Of a stretch of DNA of 64,000 bases, positions 12,212 to 24,028 are shown piece by piece. The DNA comes from Cordilura impudica (Eukaryota; Arthropoda; Insecta; Diptera; Scathophagidae). The translations under genes and the position numbers were made by a program. The notes beneath the pieces are model-generated. The model was not told the origin of the DNA, searched no databases, and saw nothing but the letters and a program-made list of their open reading frames with translations. The stretch is taken from positions 1,685,001-1,749,000 of the forward strand of contig OY821520.1 of NCBI GenBank assembly GCA_963682025.1. Direction: 5' to 3'. Each line of letters begins with the position of its first letter. The first letter of the stretch is position 1.

Positions 12212-14312
12212 CTGCCATGTTAAAAATGAAAAACAAAACAACTACAAACAAAAGAGAAATTCTTTAAGTTAATGCATATATCTAATACAATAACAAATAT
12301 CTCACAATTTAAAAAATTTATACTCAAAAATTGTACATTGCATACGGTATGAATTAAAAAAAAATAAAAACAATAATTATTATAAAATATTAAAATATAT
12401 ACATACATGTTTATGCACAATGCAGTTGAGGTGTTTTTATTTTATTATTTTAATATGATACAAAACAAATAACAAAGAACTCGTAACAATATTTGATTTA
12501 TTGAGAAAAGTTCGTTTTCGTTTCGATTAACAGGTATTTGATAAGAAAACAGCATGCAGCAACGTAACAAAATATGTTCATTCAGAGGTTTACAGCATCA
12601 ACAATATTCATATGTAAAAACAAATTAATAAAAGTTAATTTGTAAAAGAAAAAAAAAAAAAACAAAATACAAAATATAAAATTAATATATTTATTTATTT
12701 TCTAGTCTACACAGTTAAAATAAATTGTATTAAATATTTATATATATATATATATATATATACATTTGTAAATTGGAGAAAAACAACTCTACACCACTCA
12801 CTGTTACAGGATAATGTGTGTCTGTTCTTATGATTGTTCTTATAAAAATCCTAATTTTTAATTATTTATACTGATAATCTAAACAAATGTTGATTGTTAC
12901 CATATATTATCGATATCCCCACTGAACGTATCTTCGAGTCACAAATATATTTCGAACTTTAATTTTAACTTGTACAGAAATCATCTTTTAACATTCATGC
13001 CATACGATTAGGACTTTGAGTAGTAGAGAAACCATTACTTATCTAAAAATTTTTCCACTAGTGTATTATTACATGCAATCAAATCATTAAAGAGCAAACC
13101 AAAATATGTTATGAACTACCCGAAGATCATAAATTTTTTTAGAAACCATTGAACAAACGATTTTCATTCGTAACTCATGGTGTAGGGTATCACATATATG
13201 ACTATTATTTTTCTAATTGCGTTTATTATTTGAAATGAAATGCATGACAATGATTTTCCCAAGTTCTAATAAACTTTCATCTAGTGAATTAATGTTGGTC
13301 TTAAACATTATGTGATATTAATTAAAAAAAATGTATGTATGTATAAATGTTTGTACAGCTGGCATTAAAAGAAATATAAGCTATACCCGTGGTATATAAT
13401 TTTGTATTCATAAATTTAATGGCAACATTATAATTAAAACAGAACATACAGGGATAACAAGGATTTTATTTGTATATACAACTGTTGTTATGAATAAAGA
13501 TGTCACACACGAGTACTATTGACAGAGTAGATTTAAGAGGAATTAAAAAATAAAAATTAATCGAATACAATACAAAATACAACGAAATGAATTTAATTAT
13601 TAAACTCAAATTAATAAAATGATCTGAATTACTTTTAAATTGAATACATATTTAATTAGATTAACAATTTCTTCTGTTTCTACTTTAAAATAAACAGTTT
13701 TAAGTAATTTACAACATTTAATAATAAAAATTTTATACATCTAATAAACAATTTTGAAAATTCCTCTAAATTACATTCAACACTGTAGACTACAAAGAAC
13801 TTTGAAAACTGTTGTTTGCTTGAAGTAATAAATTTTTCACCTGGTAGAACTGTTTGTTTAGATGATGTATAAAGGAGATGACGAGTGTTTTTTTTTTAGT
13901 TTTGTTTTGTTATTTTTCGTAACAGGTTGACACAGGCATTCAGAAAGGGAGGAGGATCATTGTTATAAATAAAGGTGGTGTTTCATTCAACGAACGAGCG
14001 TTGTTTCAAACAAATTATAGCATATTTAGGTTGAAAAAAGTGTAGATTTATAGTTTGGAAACGTAGAAAAAGTTTGTTAAAGAAGAAAAAAATATTTTAT
14101 AATTAGTTTAAAAGGCAAAAAAAAAAAAGAAAAAAAACTTTTCTTGTTTAAATAAGATGCAGGCAAAATACATGAAATGTTTAAAAATAACAAAAACAAA
14201 CAACTTGATTTCAAATGAAATAATTGTTTTGAAATTAGAAAACTACAATTAAAATAACAGATACATATTGAACATAAGCTCCGAAGAAACGTTCGAGTAT
14301 TTCTAATGCTTA
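12212..14312. other. intron sequence with simple repeats
   Basis: AT-rich intron upstream of exon k. It contains a (TA)n run near 12735-12765, and near 13180 a short block (tggtgtagggtatcacat) resembling a family-P end. No gene is recognised. Confidence 0.5.
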
Positions 14313-14599
14313 TACACTCCGGTTCACTTATTTAAAGGCACTAAAAATTCCATATTCAGCAGCCTGTATCTTTTGCAATTTTTAATCGATTGCAGAATTT
14401 TAAAATGGAGATGGAAGCTAGACATGTTGAGATATAAAAAAATTCATGACAATAGTGGTTTCTGAACTAAAGAACATTTCTTGAGCAATTTATAAAAAAT
14501 TGAATAAAGGCACTTTAACTAATTTTAATGAAAAACAGTTTTTCGTAATTTTTCCATTTATTTTACCTTATTTAAGAACTATTAGTAAAGGGTACATTA

Positions 14600-15037
14600 C
14601 TAACATTAATAACTTCAAATATACAGGTTTTCATTGACAGATAAAGAGAATTTATGTAATCCAACGAAATTTGATTCCAAGCATCCTTAATGGCCTGAAT
14701 TAGTGACTGCTTGTCATCAAATTGTCTACCTCCTTCATAGACCTTACGAGATAACGAACCCCAGACATTTTCGATAATGCTTAGATCTGGCGAATAGGGT
14801 GGGCAGTCAAGAATATTAACATTTTGGCTTGCAATGAACTCCTTTACTACTGTGGCGTTGTGTATAGGGGCATTACCCTATTGTAATATCCAAGATATGG
14901 GACCAAATAGTTCACTGAACTTCGGAAAAGCTGATTCCAATAACGTTTTATATCTTGAACCTGTCATTTTTGCACTTTGAAATTCAAGATCGATGGTGCC
15001 ATAGTACGTAATAGCACCCCACACCATTACGCCGCCC
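14600..15037 (-). pseudogene. Tc1-like transposase, C-terminal part
   Basis: Starts at the insertion edge with VMVWG and continues to GNAPIHNATVVKEFIASQNV and NILDCPPYSPDLSIIENVWG, the second Asp and final Glu region of the DD34E Tc1 family. A stop codon replaces the position just before GNAPIH, so this copy is dead. Confidence 0.85.
15033..15037 (+). repeat. left target-site duplication of Transib-A (CGCCC)
   Basis: CGCCC directly before the CACAGTG terminus and again directly after the other terminus (18733-18737). A GC-rich 5-bp duplication is the known signature of Transib/RAG-type transposition. Confidence 0.9.
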
Positions 15038-15654
15038 CACAGTGGTCAATTTCGCGAGATAGCGGTCAAAACTCTATAACTTTTGACCGGATTGGTATTT
15101 TTTTACGCAATTTGTTTTGTTCAATAGGAGGGACTTTAAGCTTCAATTTGCGTGTTCAAACGTAAAAATCGACTGATAGGAACGTAAGTAATTTGGAGTT
15201 AAAAATGCATTTTAATTTTTTGTTGAGTTTCCATGTAAAAGTTGAATATTTTGACATTTTAAATAGGTATTTTTTTTATAATTTCTTATTTTCTTCAATC
15301 GTATTTTACAACCAATACTTATTTATTATTCCTAAACTTAATTTTGGTCAGAAAATGCCAACATTTGGCCCCTGACATTTATTTAGTCTCAATATTCACA
15401 GGGGCCAAAGGTTGGTTTTTTTTGGAAGAAAGCTAATTCTTGTGAGGATTAGACTGAAAAATAACACTGAAATTCCCAACAATATCAATACCATTTGGAT
15501 ATATTATATACAGAACACAACATCGATAAAATTTTAAGTAAACTTTTACTATTGATTTAAAGTGCACATATATTTTATTTAAATGTATTAATAAAAATTT
15601 ATACTAAAATTAGAAACAAATTATAATCTTTAAACTAGTATTAATTAAACAATA

Positions 15655-17618
15655 TTAGTAAAAATTTCTTCCAAATAGCTTTGATTTTCATTTTGCAGTA
15701 GTTGTTTAGCTTCTTAATCTAACTCTAATGAGGTTGATTTCCATTTTTGTCGAATACTGGACATATATGGGTCTGATGTGCACAACAAAATATTAATAAG
15801 ATCTTCATTAGTACAATATCTGGAAATTTTTCTTGTATTGTGCTCGCGAAAGAATCTGTAGTCTTTGTTCCTTTTTTCTTGGGCTTCTTCTGAGAGATCT
15901 CCAATTGGAAGCATATTGTGCTGAATTATTTGTTCCCCATGGAACAAAATTTTGTGAACTGTGGTTGGCATATGTCTCCAAGAATATTTTTGGTTATAAA
16001 GGGTTGCTGTCTGATTAGCATACTGACCAAATTTTTTTGCATCTATCTTTTTGCTACATGCTATAACTTGTAATATGATTTGGAATCGTCGTATTAAATC
16101 ATAATCTACTCCAGTTATAGAAGCTGCAGTTTTTGGATCGGAAAAAAATCTCCTTGCTGTGTTTCCATCATTAGAATTTCCTTCTCCTTGCTTTGGCTGG
16201 TCAATTATAAGGCCTATCTCACGGTATTTTTCTTGAATATCTTTTTTTTTGCTTTCTTTTTTCCAAATTTTCTTTGTTGTTTCTCACTGTTTCGCCTAAC
16301 GGGCCAAATTCCAAATCGTATCTCAATTTAAGAATATGCTCCATAAAACGAATTCTAGCATGAAGAGGTGACATTCCAAATTCATATGCTTCATTAAAAC
16401 TATCGTCTTGTGTTGGTGGTTGGCTCAATTGACTTGATATTTTTTGGCATATGGTGCAGCTTGACGATGACTTTGTTTTGGTTAAAGCTTGTGCAACTTT
16501 TCCATCAATCAATGTGAGACACATTTTAAAATTTACTTCAATGTCTTGGTCATCAAATTTAAATGTTACTGGTTGAAGCTCCTTAATTTGATCATTTATT
16601 TTTCGAACTTCTTCATCTATGACATCTTGAGTCTCCTTTTTGTAAGCAAACTTTATTGGTCTACAAAATTTTGTTGACGAGGGAATTTCATTCTTCCATA
16701 CATCTATCTCTGCAGCTCTACTAGTTGACGGCTCTGAACCAATATAAGTTTTTGTTAAACGTAATGGAACGAAAGAAATCATGAATAAATTGGCATCTGA
16801 TGAATTTTCCGCATTACATTGTTTGTATTGTTTCTGGCCAGAGGACCCATCACTTCCCCATTTAGAAATTAAAGTCATGCTGCAATTTTTAAACTTCTTT
16901 AAATAGTCAGCATCAAATGTCTTTAATAATCGTTCTGCAGTGTGTTCAAGAAGATCCTGCAATTTTATTTCTGCTGAACTTGAAGTTACACTAATAGCAG
17001 TTGGTGAAGGTAAGTAATCTTTTTTGGCAGAAACTATATCTCGATATGATGGAAAAATTCCACAATTTTTTTCATTGGTTCGCTTCCGCAATTCTGTATA
17101 TTGGTTTTTAGTCATTTTCAAATCCAAAAATAGTGCAAATGCTTCTTTGTGCGTCTGGGGCTTGCTTCCACTATTTTTTCAATGATAGCAATTTTACCCT
17201 TTTTAGTTTTCGATGGTTGAATTTGATGCAGAAATGAATCCTTTATGATGCTACAAGAAACTTCTTCATTGATATGTTTAAGCTTGCGTCTTCGTGATCT
17301 TTCACTACAATTATCAATTGGCTTTGCTGGTCGACCACCTTTTCCAGTTTCCGTGGTAGTTACTGATGGCTTTTTAAAAATAAGTTTATTTCTTAGCCAT
17401 TCTTGGTTGCGTGAGTAAAACAATTTATTGTTTCTGGAACATTGATTGTACCGTTTTCTTAAAGTATTTAAAAAGTTTTTTATTTTTAAGTTATGAATTT
17501 TAATTTCTTGTTTGTCGCATATTTTGAAGAATGGATTATTCATAATTAAAATAATGTCGTTCTCATCTTTCCGTTCAAAATATATATCAGATAGAATACT
17601 ATAACTGAATTTAGCCAT
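15655..17618 (-). pseudogene. Transib-A transposase (RAG1-core-like), broken
   Basis: Starts MAKFSYSILSDIYFERKDEN at 17618. In order it shows GGRPAKPIDNCSERSRRRKL, KWGSDGSSGQKQYKQ (first catalytic Asp), FMISFVPLRL, STKFCRPIKFAYKKET, LTLIDGKVAQALT (second Asp), SCTICQ (CxxC), GMSPLHARIRFMEHILKLRY, DQPKQG and NDGNTARRFFSD, VHKILFHG (H-x4-H) and SEEAQEKRNKDYRFFREHNT (catalytic Glu). These blocks align in order with the vertebrate RAG1 core (DGMGD, KPLC, CTLC, NGNFARKL, FHKTLAH, SEGNESGNKLFRRFR). Breaks: a frameshift with a small deletion near 17120, another frameshift near 16240, and a late stop at 15714-15716, after which frame continues to about 15655. Confidence 0.88.
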
Positions 17619-17710
17619 TGTTTAAACAATAATGAAGAAAAAAATGAATGCCTGGATTAATATACTATTGCTCGAAGTTTCAACATGATCTTTTTTACCT
17701 CTTTGAAACA

Positions 17711-18032
17711 TAATATAACAGGTAGTTGGTTTTACCAGTTATTTCCATTGGTTTTAAATTTATTTGCAATTTTCACGTATTTAAGTTGTGTAAGATTATA
17801 TGGCAATAAAATCTTTTTTACCTTTTCCAAATGAATTGCTAGATACCACATAATTTGAGAGTTAACAGGTACTGGCAATAATATAAAAGGTACTTGGTTT
17901 TACCAGTTATTTCCATTGGTTTTAAATTTATTTGCAATTTTCACGTATTTAAGTTGTGTAATATTAGATGGCAATAAAATCTTTTTTACCTTTTCCAAAT
18001 GAATTGCTAGATACCACATAATTTGAGAGTTC
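17711..18032. repeat. ~168-bp tandem duplication inside Transib-A
   Basis: The block containing ggttttaccagttatttcca and gcaattttcacgtatttaag occurs at 17728 and again at 17896, offset 168 bases, with very few differences. It lies in the 5' untranslated part of the transposase gene, between start codon and right terminus. Confidence 0.85.
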
Positions 18033-18732
18033 TATTGTCATTTTTGTCAAAATTTTGATACACCCTTCTATGTGGACTAGGTCCAAATATGGGCCAACCT
18101 CTCCTAATTTCAACAGAATTATTTTTTGGGTCAATAAGAACTCTTGTACAAAATTTCATCAAAATATATGCATAATAACCACTTTCACATACAAATAACT
18201 TCTCAAAAAATATGACGTGCATTTGTACCGAATATCTTACCTTGGGTCAGAAAAATTGCTGTAGCTCAAAAAGTGTAGTCCCGATGCACGGACATGTATA
18301 TATAGGAATGTAGGGGAGAGTTAGGACTACAAAATAGTAAATTTGTGCTCTATGAAGTAGGAAATTTCCGAGAAATTTGACCTTTTTAAAAAAAAAAAAT
18401 TTAAATTGTTCTGAAAACAGTAGAGCTTACCAGTAATAGGAAATAAGTTAAGTTACAACACAGAATTTATTTCGTCCAAAAATCTTGAAAAACAAAAAAG
18501 TTATGATCATTTAAACTTTAAAAATTAACTAAAAATATCATAAATTTACTAAATTCTGAAAAAGCCCATTTTGGACCACCCTTTTCTCAGTGAAATAGTT
18601 GAAATAGAGTTCTAATTTTTTGGCTCTCGAGGTTTACTACTGTCTACTTTCATATGAGTCTAATAACCTTAAAATCGGAGAACAAAAACCAAAAGGAGTT
18701 TTGGCCGCTATCTCAAAATATTGACCACAGTG

Positions 18733-18737
18733 CGCCC
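18733..18737 (+). repeat. right target-site duplication of Transib-A (CGCCC)
   Basis: Perfect copy of 15033-15037. Deleting 15038-18737 rejoins the Tc1 transposase reading frame as HHSREGG-VMVWG. Confidence 0.9.
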
Positions 18738-19205
18738 TCTCGGCTGTGATGTTGGTTCAAAAATCGCTTTTCTTTGCGCAGATCATGGAAAAAATAGTTG
18801 TAGCCATCAGGCCCATCCAAATAAACTTCTTATTCGTAAATACAACGGTTCTCCAGTCATTTACATGACCTCTTTGCTGCACATCCCATACATCCCATGT
18901 AGTCTCTTGCGAATTGGCGAAGTGGCGGCTTTTTGTGTAATTTCAGGTATTTAAGATACTCACAGGCAGACAAGGCAGAACTAAAAGCAATTCTAATGAT
19001 TTTTTTCTCTCATACATAGATAAAGACAATGAAACCCTTCCTTTGAAATTTTTTCCATACCCCTCGGGGTCCTTAATGTAATCATCGACAACAGTTGGGC
19101 TTCGTCCAATTTTTTTTTAGCTATTGTGCGGTTAGAATATCCTTCAGAACGGTAAACATCGATTTTAGTTTTTTCCGATAGATTTAAAATTTTTTGTTTA
19201 GCCAT
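18738..19205 (-). pseudogene. Tc1-like transposase, N-terminal part
   Basis: Begins MAKQKILNLSEKTKIDVYRS and GYSNRTIAKK (helix-turn-helix-like start). Near the left edge it encodes KKFIWMGPDGYNYFFHDLRK and HHSREGG, typical of the Tc1 catalytic region. Frameshifts and stops interrupt it, and the Transib-A insertion cuts it at GG|VMVWG. Confidence 0.85.
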
Positions 19206-19994
19206 TTTGACTCGTAAAATGATTAAGACGTAATAAATTGTACTAAACAAACGCTCCATACAAAAAATCATCGCTTACTTTAAAAATAAATAAAAAATAA
19301 TAAAGTGCCTTTATTCAAGTGAACCAAAAAAATAGCACATTTTTGGACTTTTTTTATAAATTGCTCAAAAAAAGTTCTTTAGTTTAGAAACCATTATTGT
19401 CATGAATTTTTTTATATCTCAAAATGTCTAGCTTCCATTTCAATTTTAAAATTCTGCAATCGATTAAAAATTGCTAAAAATACAGGCTGCTGAATATGGA
19501 ATTTTTTGTGCCTTTAAATAAGTGAACCGGAGTGTATAAATAAAAATACTTTTACGCCATCTTATGCGGCGTTCACACTGAAGTATTTAGCCAAGTGTTT
19601 AGTGTTTATGCGCTAAACGAGTCAAATTGAGATGTTTACCCATACATTTTTTCGTTTGGGTAAACAACTCAACTGACATGTTTAAATCTTAAACATCTCA
19701 AAAAACGAAAAAATTACAGAGTTGTATTTAATTTTGCGCATGTTCAGTGCAATATTTCTCAGTTGGCATCCTTGTTTTTTTAACATTACTATAAAAGTGG
19801 CATTCAATGAAAAAAATACAATAAGAAATACAATACAAAAATGAAAATAACGCATCTATATTGATTATTTCATCATTAATATAATTAAAGCAGTTGGCCG
19901 CCAATTTAATCGTATTATTTTTTATCCATTTCAAAATTTTACAACTTTTCAATTGTTTTTTATTTTTGAAACAGCTGTTCAATCTGTTGATATA

Positions 19995-21598
19995 CACTTG
20001 TGCTCACATAATTAAGTCACTAGTATGCTACTCGACATTATTGCCAAAAATACGTTAACCTTTTTTATTCTTATATGTTAGCAATCAATTTACAGTGAAA
20101 TTAAAAATTACAAAATTTTGATTCCTTAAAAAAAAAAAACTTGGAAATTAGCCAAAAAGAACTGCTCACATAATTAAGTCATCTGAAAAAAAAAAATGGT
20201 TGAAATTGTAGAAATAAGTAATAAATTTTGTCGAGAGTCCCATTTTTCATTAGCTTACCTCAATATTGAGTTGGATAATCTTTTTGCTTTAGCATCGCTT
20301 TCGCGTGCTAGCTACAAGAGAAGCGCTTTGGCCTGGAGTGATTTTGTGCCACTCCTTTTGGATAACTTTCCATAACATGTCCTTATTTGCCGGTTTTCGT
20401 GCTGCAATGACTCGGTTTATTATGCCCCACAAGTTCTCGATAGGTTTTAAGTCGGGACTCTGCGGCGGCCATTCCAAAAGCTTGATGGACTGTGTTGCCA
20501 ACCACGAATTAACCACCTTCGAACAATACTTCGGGTCATTGTAGTGTTGGAAAATCCACGCAAGCGGCAAATTGTCAGCATATTCGGTGGCCAAATTTTC
20601 CTTTAGTATATTTTTATAGATTTCCCAATTCATTATACCGTCAATCTTGACTATAGGACCCACACCGAATGCGGTAAAGCAACCCCACACCATGACTGAT
20701 GAGCCACCGTGTTTCACAGTTTTTTTTTTGTGTATTTTGGATCCAATACCTTAAGTGGAGGACGTCGCACATATGGTCTACCATCATTTCCAAAAACACT
20801 AAACTTGGATTCGTCGTTCCACACAATTATATTCGAAAAATTTAGGCCTTTAGCAAGATGGTCAGTCGCAAATCAGAGCCGCTTCTTAGTGTTCTTCAAG
20901 GAAACCAACGGTTTCTTCCTGGCCGTTCGTTCATGCAAATTGTTTTCTTGCAAACATCGTATTATGGTCTGCGACGAAACATTTACGCCATAATCCGTTT
21001 CCATTTTAGCTCTGATTTGCGACGAAGTTAAAAAGGATCAGTTTTACTCAGGTTTGCAATGCGTCTGTCATTATCATTTAAAATCGTTTTTCTCGGTTTT
21101 TGGCGCGGAATATTTTCAAAAGTATCATATTTTTTGTAATGCATAATGGCATTTGTAATGTTACCACAATAAAAGTTCAAAATCTCCACTACTTCTGCAA
21201 TATTATTGTATCTTTGGATACATATTATTATTTATTTTCCGTTCAGCCGAATTCAAACTTTTTTGTTTACCCATAGCGTGTGAACTGATGTTTTTTGTTA
21301 TTAATTTAATTGCTTTTAATTTATTTATTATTTAAACTGCAAAAAAAATCTTCAAAACACTAATTTGCACACGATACGCATGCTGACTTAAATATGAGAG
21401 CACAGCGCATATGACCTTTTTGATGTTTTCCACATTTTTCGGGGAATACCCAAATTTTTAATTTTGTTTCAATTAATGTAAACAACTGCTAGCATAGCAG
21501 GGTGGCACAAAATAGTAAGGTTAGAATAGGAAGAAATAGAGAAAAACTACAAAAACAATTCATTGCATACCGATGACTTAATTATGTGAGCACAAGTG
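19995..21598 (-). mobile_element. Tc1-like transposon, second family
   Basis: 1604 bp, TA-flanked (19993-19994 and 21599-21600), with inverted termini CACTTGTGCTCACATAATTA followed by AGTCA at both ends. The termini and transposase differ from the first Tc1 element. Confidence 0.93.
20289..21276 (-). pseudogene. Tc1-like transposase, broken
   Basis: Begins MGKQKSLNSAER near 21276, then is disrupted by frameshifts and stops. The C-terminal half is open: KHGGSSVMVWGCFTAFGVGP, WIFQHYNDPKYCSKVVNSWL and LLEWPPQSPDLKPIENLWGI, giving the second Asp and the Glu of the DD34E triad. Confidence 0.88.
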
Positions 21599-21674
21599 TA
21601 TTTAACTTAAACACACTAAATCAAGTGTGCAAAACACGAACTTAAACACTTCAAAATATCGGAGTGTGAACGCC

Positions 21675-22120
21675 TTATTATGCACAGTAGTGCACTGAGG
21701 AAGCACCGGGCGTATGCGAAATTTGACTAACTCTTAAAATATATATCACGCCTACGCTGGTTTTTTGTTTTTTTTTTTTTGTTGTTTAGCGTTAACTATG
21801 ATGAAACTTATTGAAATGATTTTATTTTTTTAAACAAACAAATATATAAATTACTCTTTTATAGGGATATCGCAAGCCCGTGTTTAACTGTGTGTATTTT
21901 TTCAATAACATAGAATAGAAACGAAACAAGAAAATAAAACAAAAAAGAAAAAAACAATTATTTTTTTTTATAAACAAACATTGTCATGCATTTTTCATCA
22001 AATTTCTGGGCACATGTATTATACATGCTGATTTCAAAGAATTTTATTTAAAAATATATAAAAGAAATGCATTCAATAAATAATATATATAGTTTTCTTT
22101 TTATAGATCAAAAGTTTTAC
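21675..22120. other. intron sequence, nothing recognised
   Basis: AT-rich intron downstream of exon j, with several poly-T runs. Confidence 0.5.
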
Positions 22121-22334
22121 CTGTTTTAGCAATAAGTCACTGTTTGCTGAGAGACATGTAACTAAATATTTAGTTAAATTTAGAAAAGAGCCCAACACTT
22201 CCAGGGTGAGGTGTTCACGTGACGATCGTTGCAACATAAATGATATAACAAGGAAACCACGATTTTGTATCATATGCTGCTGCACCGTTTGAGAGGTTTC
22301 AACTAATTCACATATAAAACCTAATAGTTTTGAA
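22121..22334 (-). CDS. rg: neurobeachin exon j (DUF4704 region)
   Basis: Acceptor ttcattttag, donor GTAAAA, 214 bases. Encodes [40 protein letters not shown] and [18 protein letters not shown], a helical-repeat stretch matching GKGFLVIGYLLEKSSRVHIT of vertebrates. Confidence 0.95.
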
Positions 22335-22548
22335 CTAAAATGAAAAAATAATAAGAAAATTAACATTATTTATAAACCACAAATTCAATATTATTTTATA
22401 ATCAATATTAATATATAAATTTTGCTTTTGCATCAACACTTTAACTTCAACTTTTAATTATCATTAAGTAACAGTAACAGTACAATACAGTAACAAAATT
22501 TTTACTATATATTCATCTTTTTTTTTTTATGAGAACTTGAGAACTTAC

Positions 22549-22688
22549 CATAACGTTGGATCGCGTTTTACATCGCTAATACCCTCATGCGTCATATCCA
22601 ATTGGGAAAAAAGAGGAAACAAAACTTGTATGCCGCCTATTGAATTTAATGTGCAGTGTATGGAGTGTGTAACAACAGCTTTAACATC
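22549..22688 (-). CDS. rg: neurobeachin exon i (DUF4704 region)
   Basis: Acceptor ttactgtag, donor GTAAGT, 140 bases. Encodes [20 protein letters not shown] then [11 protein letters not shown], matching the vertebrate DVKAIVTHSIHSAIHSIGGI. It leaves a split TG/T codon completed by exon j. Confidence 0.95.
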
Positions 22689-23010
22689 CTACAGTAAGTG
22701 AAAACAAAAAATTTAGTTATTTAAAATGTTGAAAAATATTATCTGTGTTGTTTTAAATTATGAGAAAAAAAACTTATTTTTTTATTTTACTTTTATTTAA
22801 ATTTTACTGCAATAAAAAAAAAAATGCAAAAGAGATACAAATCTTATGCTTGTCTCTAGAGACGGATCACAAAAATTTTATATATTTGAAGCCACATTGT
22901 AAAGATATGGCAAAGGAACTTATCCTTAAGAAACTTATCGTTCTTAAGATGATAAAAGTATTTTTCATTTAACTTTGGTTTATGGTTTTTCCTTTACTGC
23001 TCGTACTTAC
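22689..23010. other. intron between exons h and i
   Basis: 322-base intron with GTAAGT donor and tactgtag acceptor; nothing else. Confidence 0.7.
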
Positions 23011-23151
23011 TTGTAACATAAGTGCATGTGGTGTATGTACAAAATATGATACATTTCCTTTGGGTGCTGATTGTAAACAAAGTTGACCATCAGTTGCTAC
23101 TGGATTATACATAAAAACGATGGCATTTGACAATTTACCATCATATAAGAC
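23011..23151 (-). CDS. rg: neurobeachin exon h (DUF4704 region)
   Basis: Acceptor ttccctaag, donor GTAAGT, 141 bases, phase 0. It encodes [20 protein letters not shown] then [20 protein letters not shown] and PHALMLQ, matching vertebrate VLYDGKLASSIAFTYNAKATD...PHALMLQ. An 8-kb intron with element T, family-P copy 2 and a foldback element lies upstream. Confidence 0.95.
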
Positions 23152-23530
23152 CTTAGGGAATACAAAATTTTTAATATTAATATAACAAATATTTAATAAA
23201 ATTTAATATTATATACACATTAAGTACTTATAGTTAAGACGATACAACAGTATCACCGAAATTATGAAAAGGTATTTACAGAGATAGTCTTGGGGTTAAT
23301 TTAAGTTTTCTTTTTCTTTAGCAACATAAGTATTTAAAATTCGCCAAGCTATGTGTCAAAAGTATTGCGGTAAAAGTGTCAATAAATTTGATTTACTTAG
23401 TTATATAAGAAAGAGAGAAAAAAAAATATAATAATATAAAATATATAAAAATATAATAAAAAAAATATAATTAAAACAATTAAATGCCTCAGTGTTATGA
23501 TTTTTTGCATCCATTTAGCAGCTTAAATTA
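23152..23530. other. intron sequence before element T
   Basis: AT-rich, with A/T simple repeats near 23410-23470. No gene. Confidence 0.5.
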
Positions 23531-24028
23531 CACAAGGGAACAAGGTTTTTGTTCATTAAGAACTGTGTTGTGTTTAAAGTTATTTGGGATGCTGAATCCA
23601 AATCTGCACTTGATTTTCTTCTATCAGCTCGACTTTTCGCTATATCGTTATGTCAAAAATTAAGGCACTTCCACCACATATATTGGAATAACTTGAAAAA
23701 TATCCAAAACTCTTCAACAATATTATCTTTAAGCCATGCTTACATTGGTTTTAAATTTGCCCAACAGTTTTAGAGATATCGTGAAATTTTTGAAAAAATA
23801 ACAATTCAGAAAAAAAAATTTTTTTTGTTCTTTAAAAATTCATAAAAAATCAAAATGCAACACACATCACAGATTTGATCTAAAAGCATTTAGCTAAATA
23901 TAATTCGAATGAAATGAGCTTTATTTCATTGTAATCGGTGCACAACTTTTGATTTTGTTCACAATTTACTGAGAAAACTCAATTGATAAAAATCGCGATT
24001 TCCATACAAAAATGTCATTTTTTAATAT

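Larger units (their letters stand above)
15038..18732 (-). mobile_element. Transib-A: RAG1-related DNA transposon
   Basis: A 3695-bp element inserted in a Tc1 transposon. The left end reads CACAGTGGTCAATTTCGCGA; the right end read inward is CACTGTGGTCAATATTTTGA, followed on both sides by GATAGCGG. Each end has a CAC(A/T)GTG heptamer, 23 bases, then AAAACTC. The flanking 5-bp duplication is perfect. The single gene on the minus strand encodes a RAG1-core-like transposase with inactivating mutations. No second gene is seen. Confidence 0.92.
14315..19534 (-). mobile_element. Tc1-like transposon, split by Transib-A
   Basis: Terminal inverted repeats begin CACTCCGGTTCACTTATTTA at both ends and match imperfectly for about 200 bases. 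Flanking TA dinucleotides sit at 14313-14314 and 19535-19536. Removing Transib-A and one target copy leaves about 1.5 kb, a normal Tc1 size. Transposase remnants are on the minus strand at both sides of the insertion. Confidence 0.9.
19568..21674. mobile_element. MITE-like element hosting a Tc1 insertion
   Basis: Ends GGCGTTCACACT at the left and AGTGTGAACGCC at the right, with further imperfect inverted matches (TATTT, AAGTGTTTA). TTAT occurs next to both ends but not in a fully symmetrical way. Without the nested Tc1 it is about 500 bp and non-coding. Confidence 0.6.

Noticed and set aside
18682..18690. An exact copy of the RSS nonamer ACAAAAACC near the right end of Transib-A
   Set aside because: It lies in the wrong orientation relative to the heptamer and 35 bases away, so it cannot form a 12- or 23-RSS. 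The A-rich block at exactly 23 bases is the better counterpart. I treat the match as chance in A-rich DNA.
15038..18732. Possible RAG2-like partner gene in the Transib elements
   Set aside because: Neither element has a second substantial reading frame with Kelch-like repeats. Both look like ordinary single-gene Transib elements, not ProtoRAG/RAGL types.
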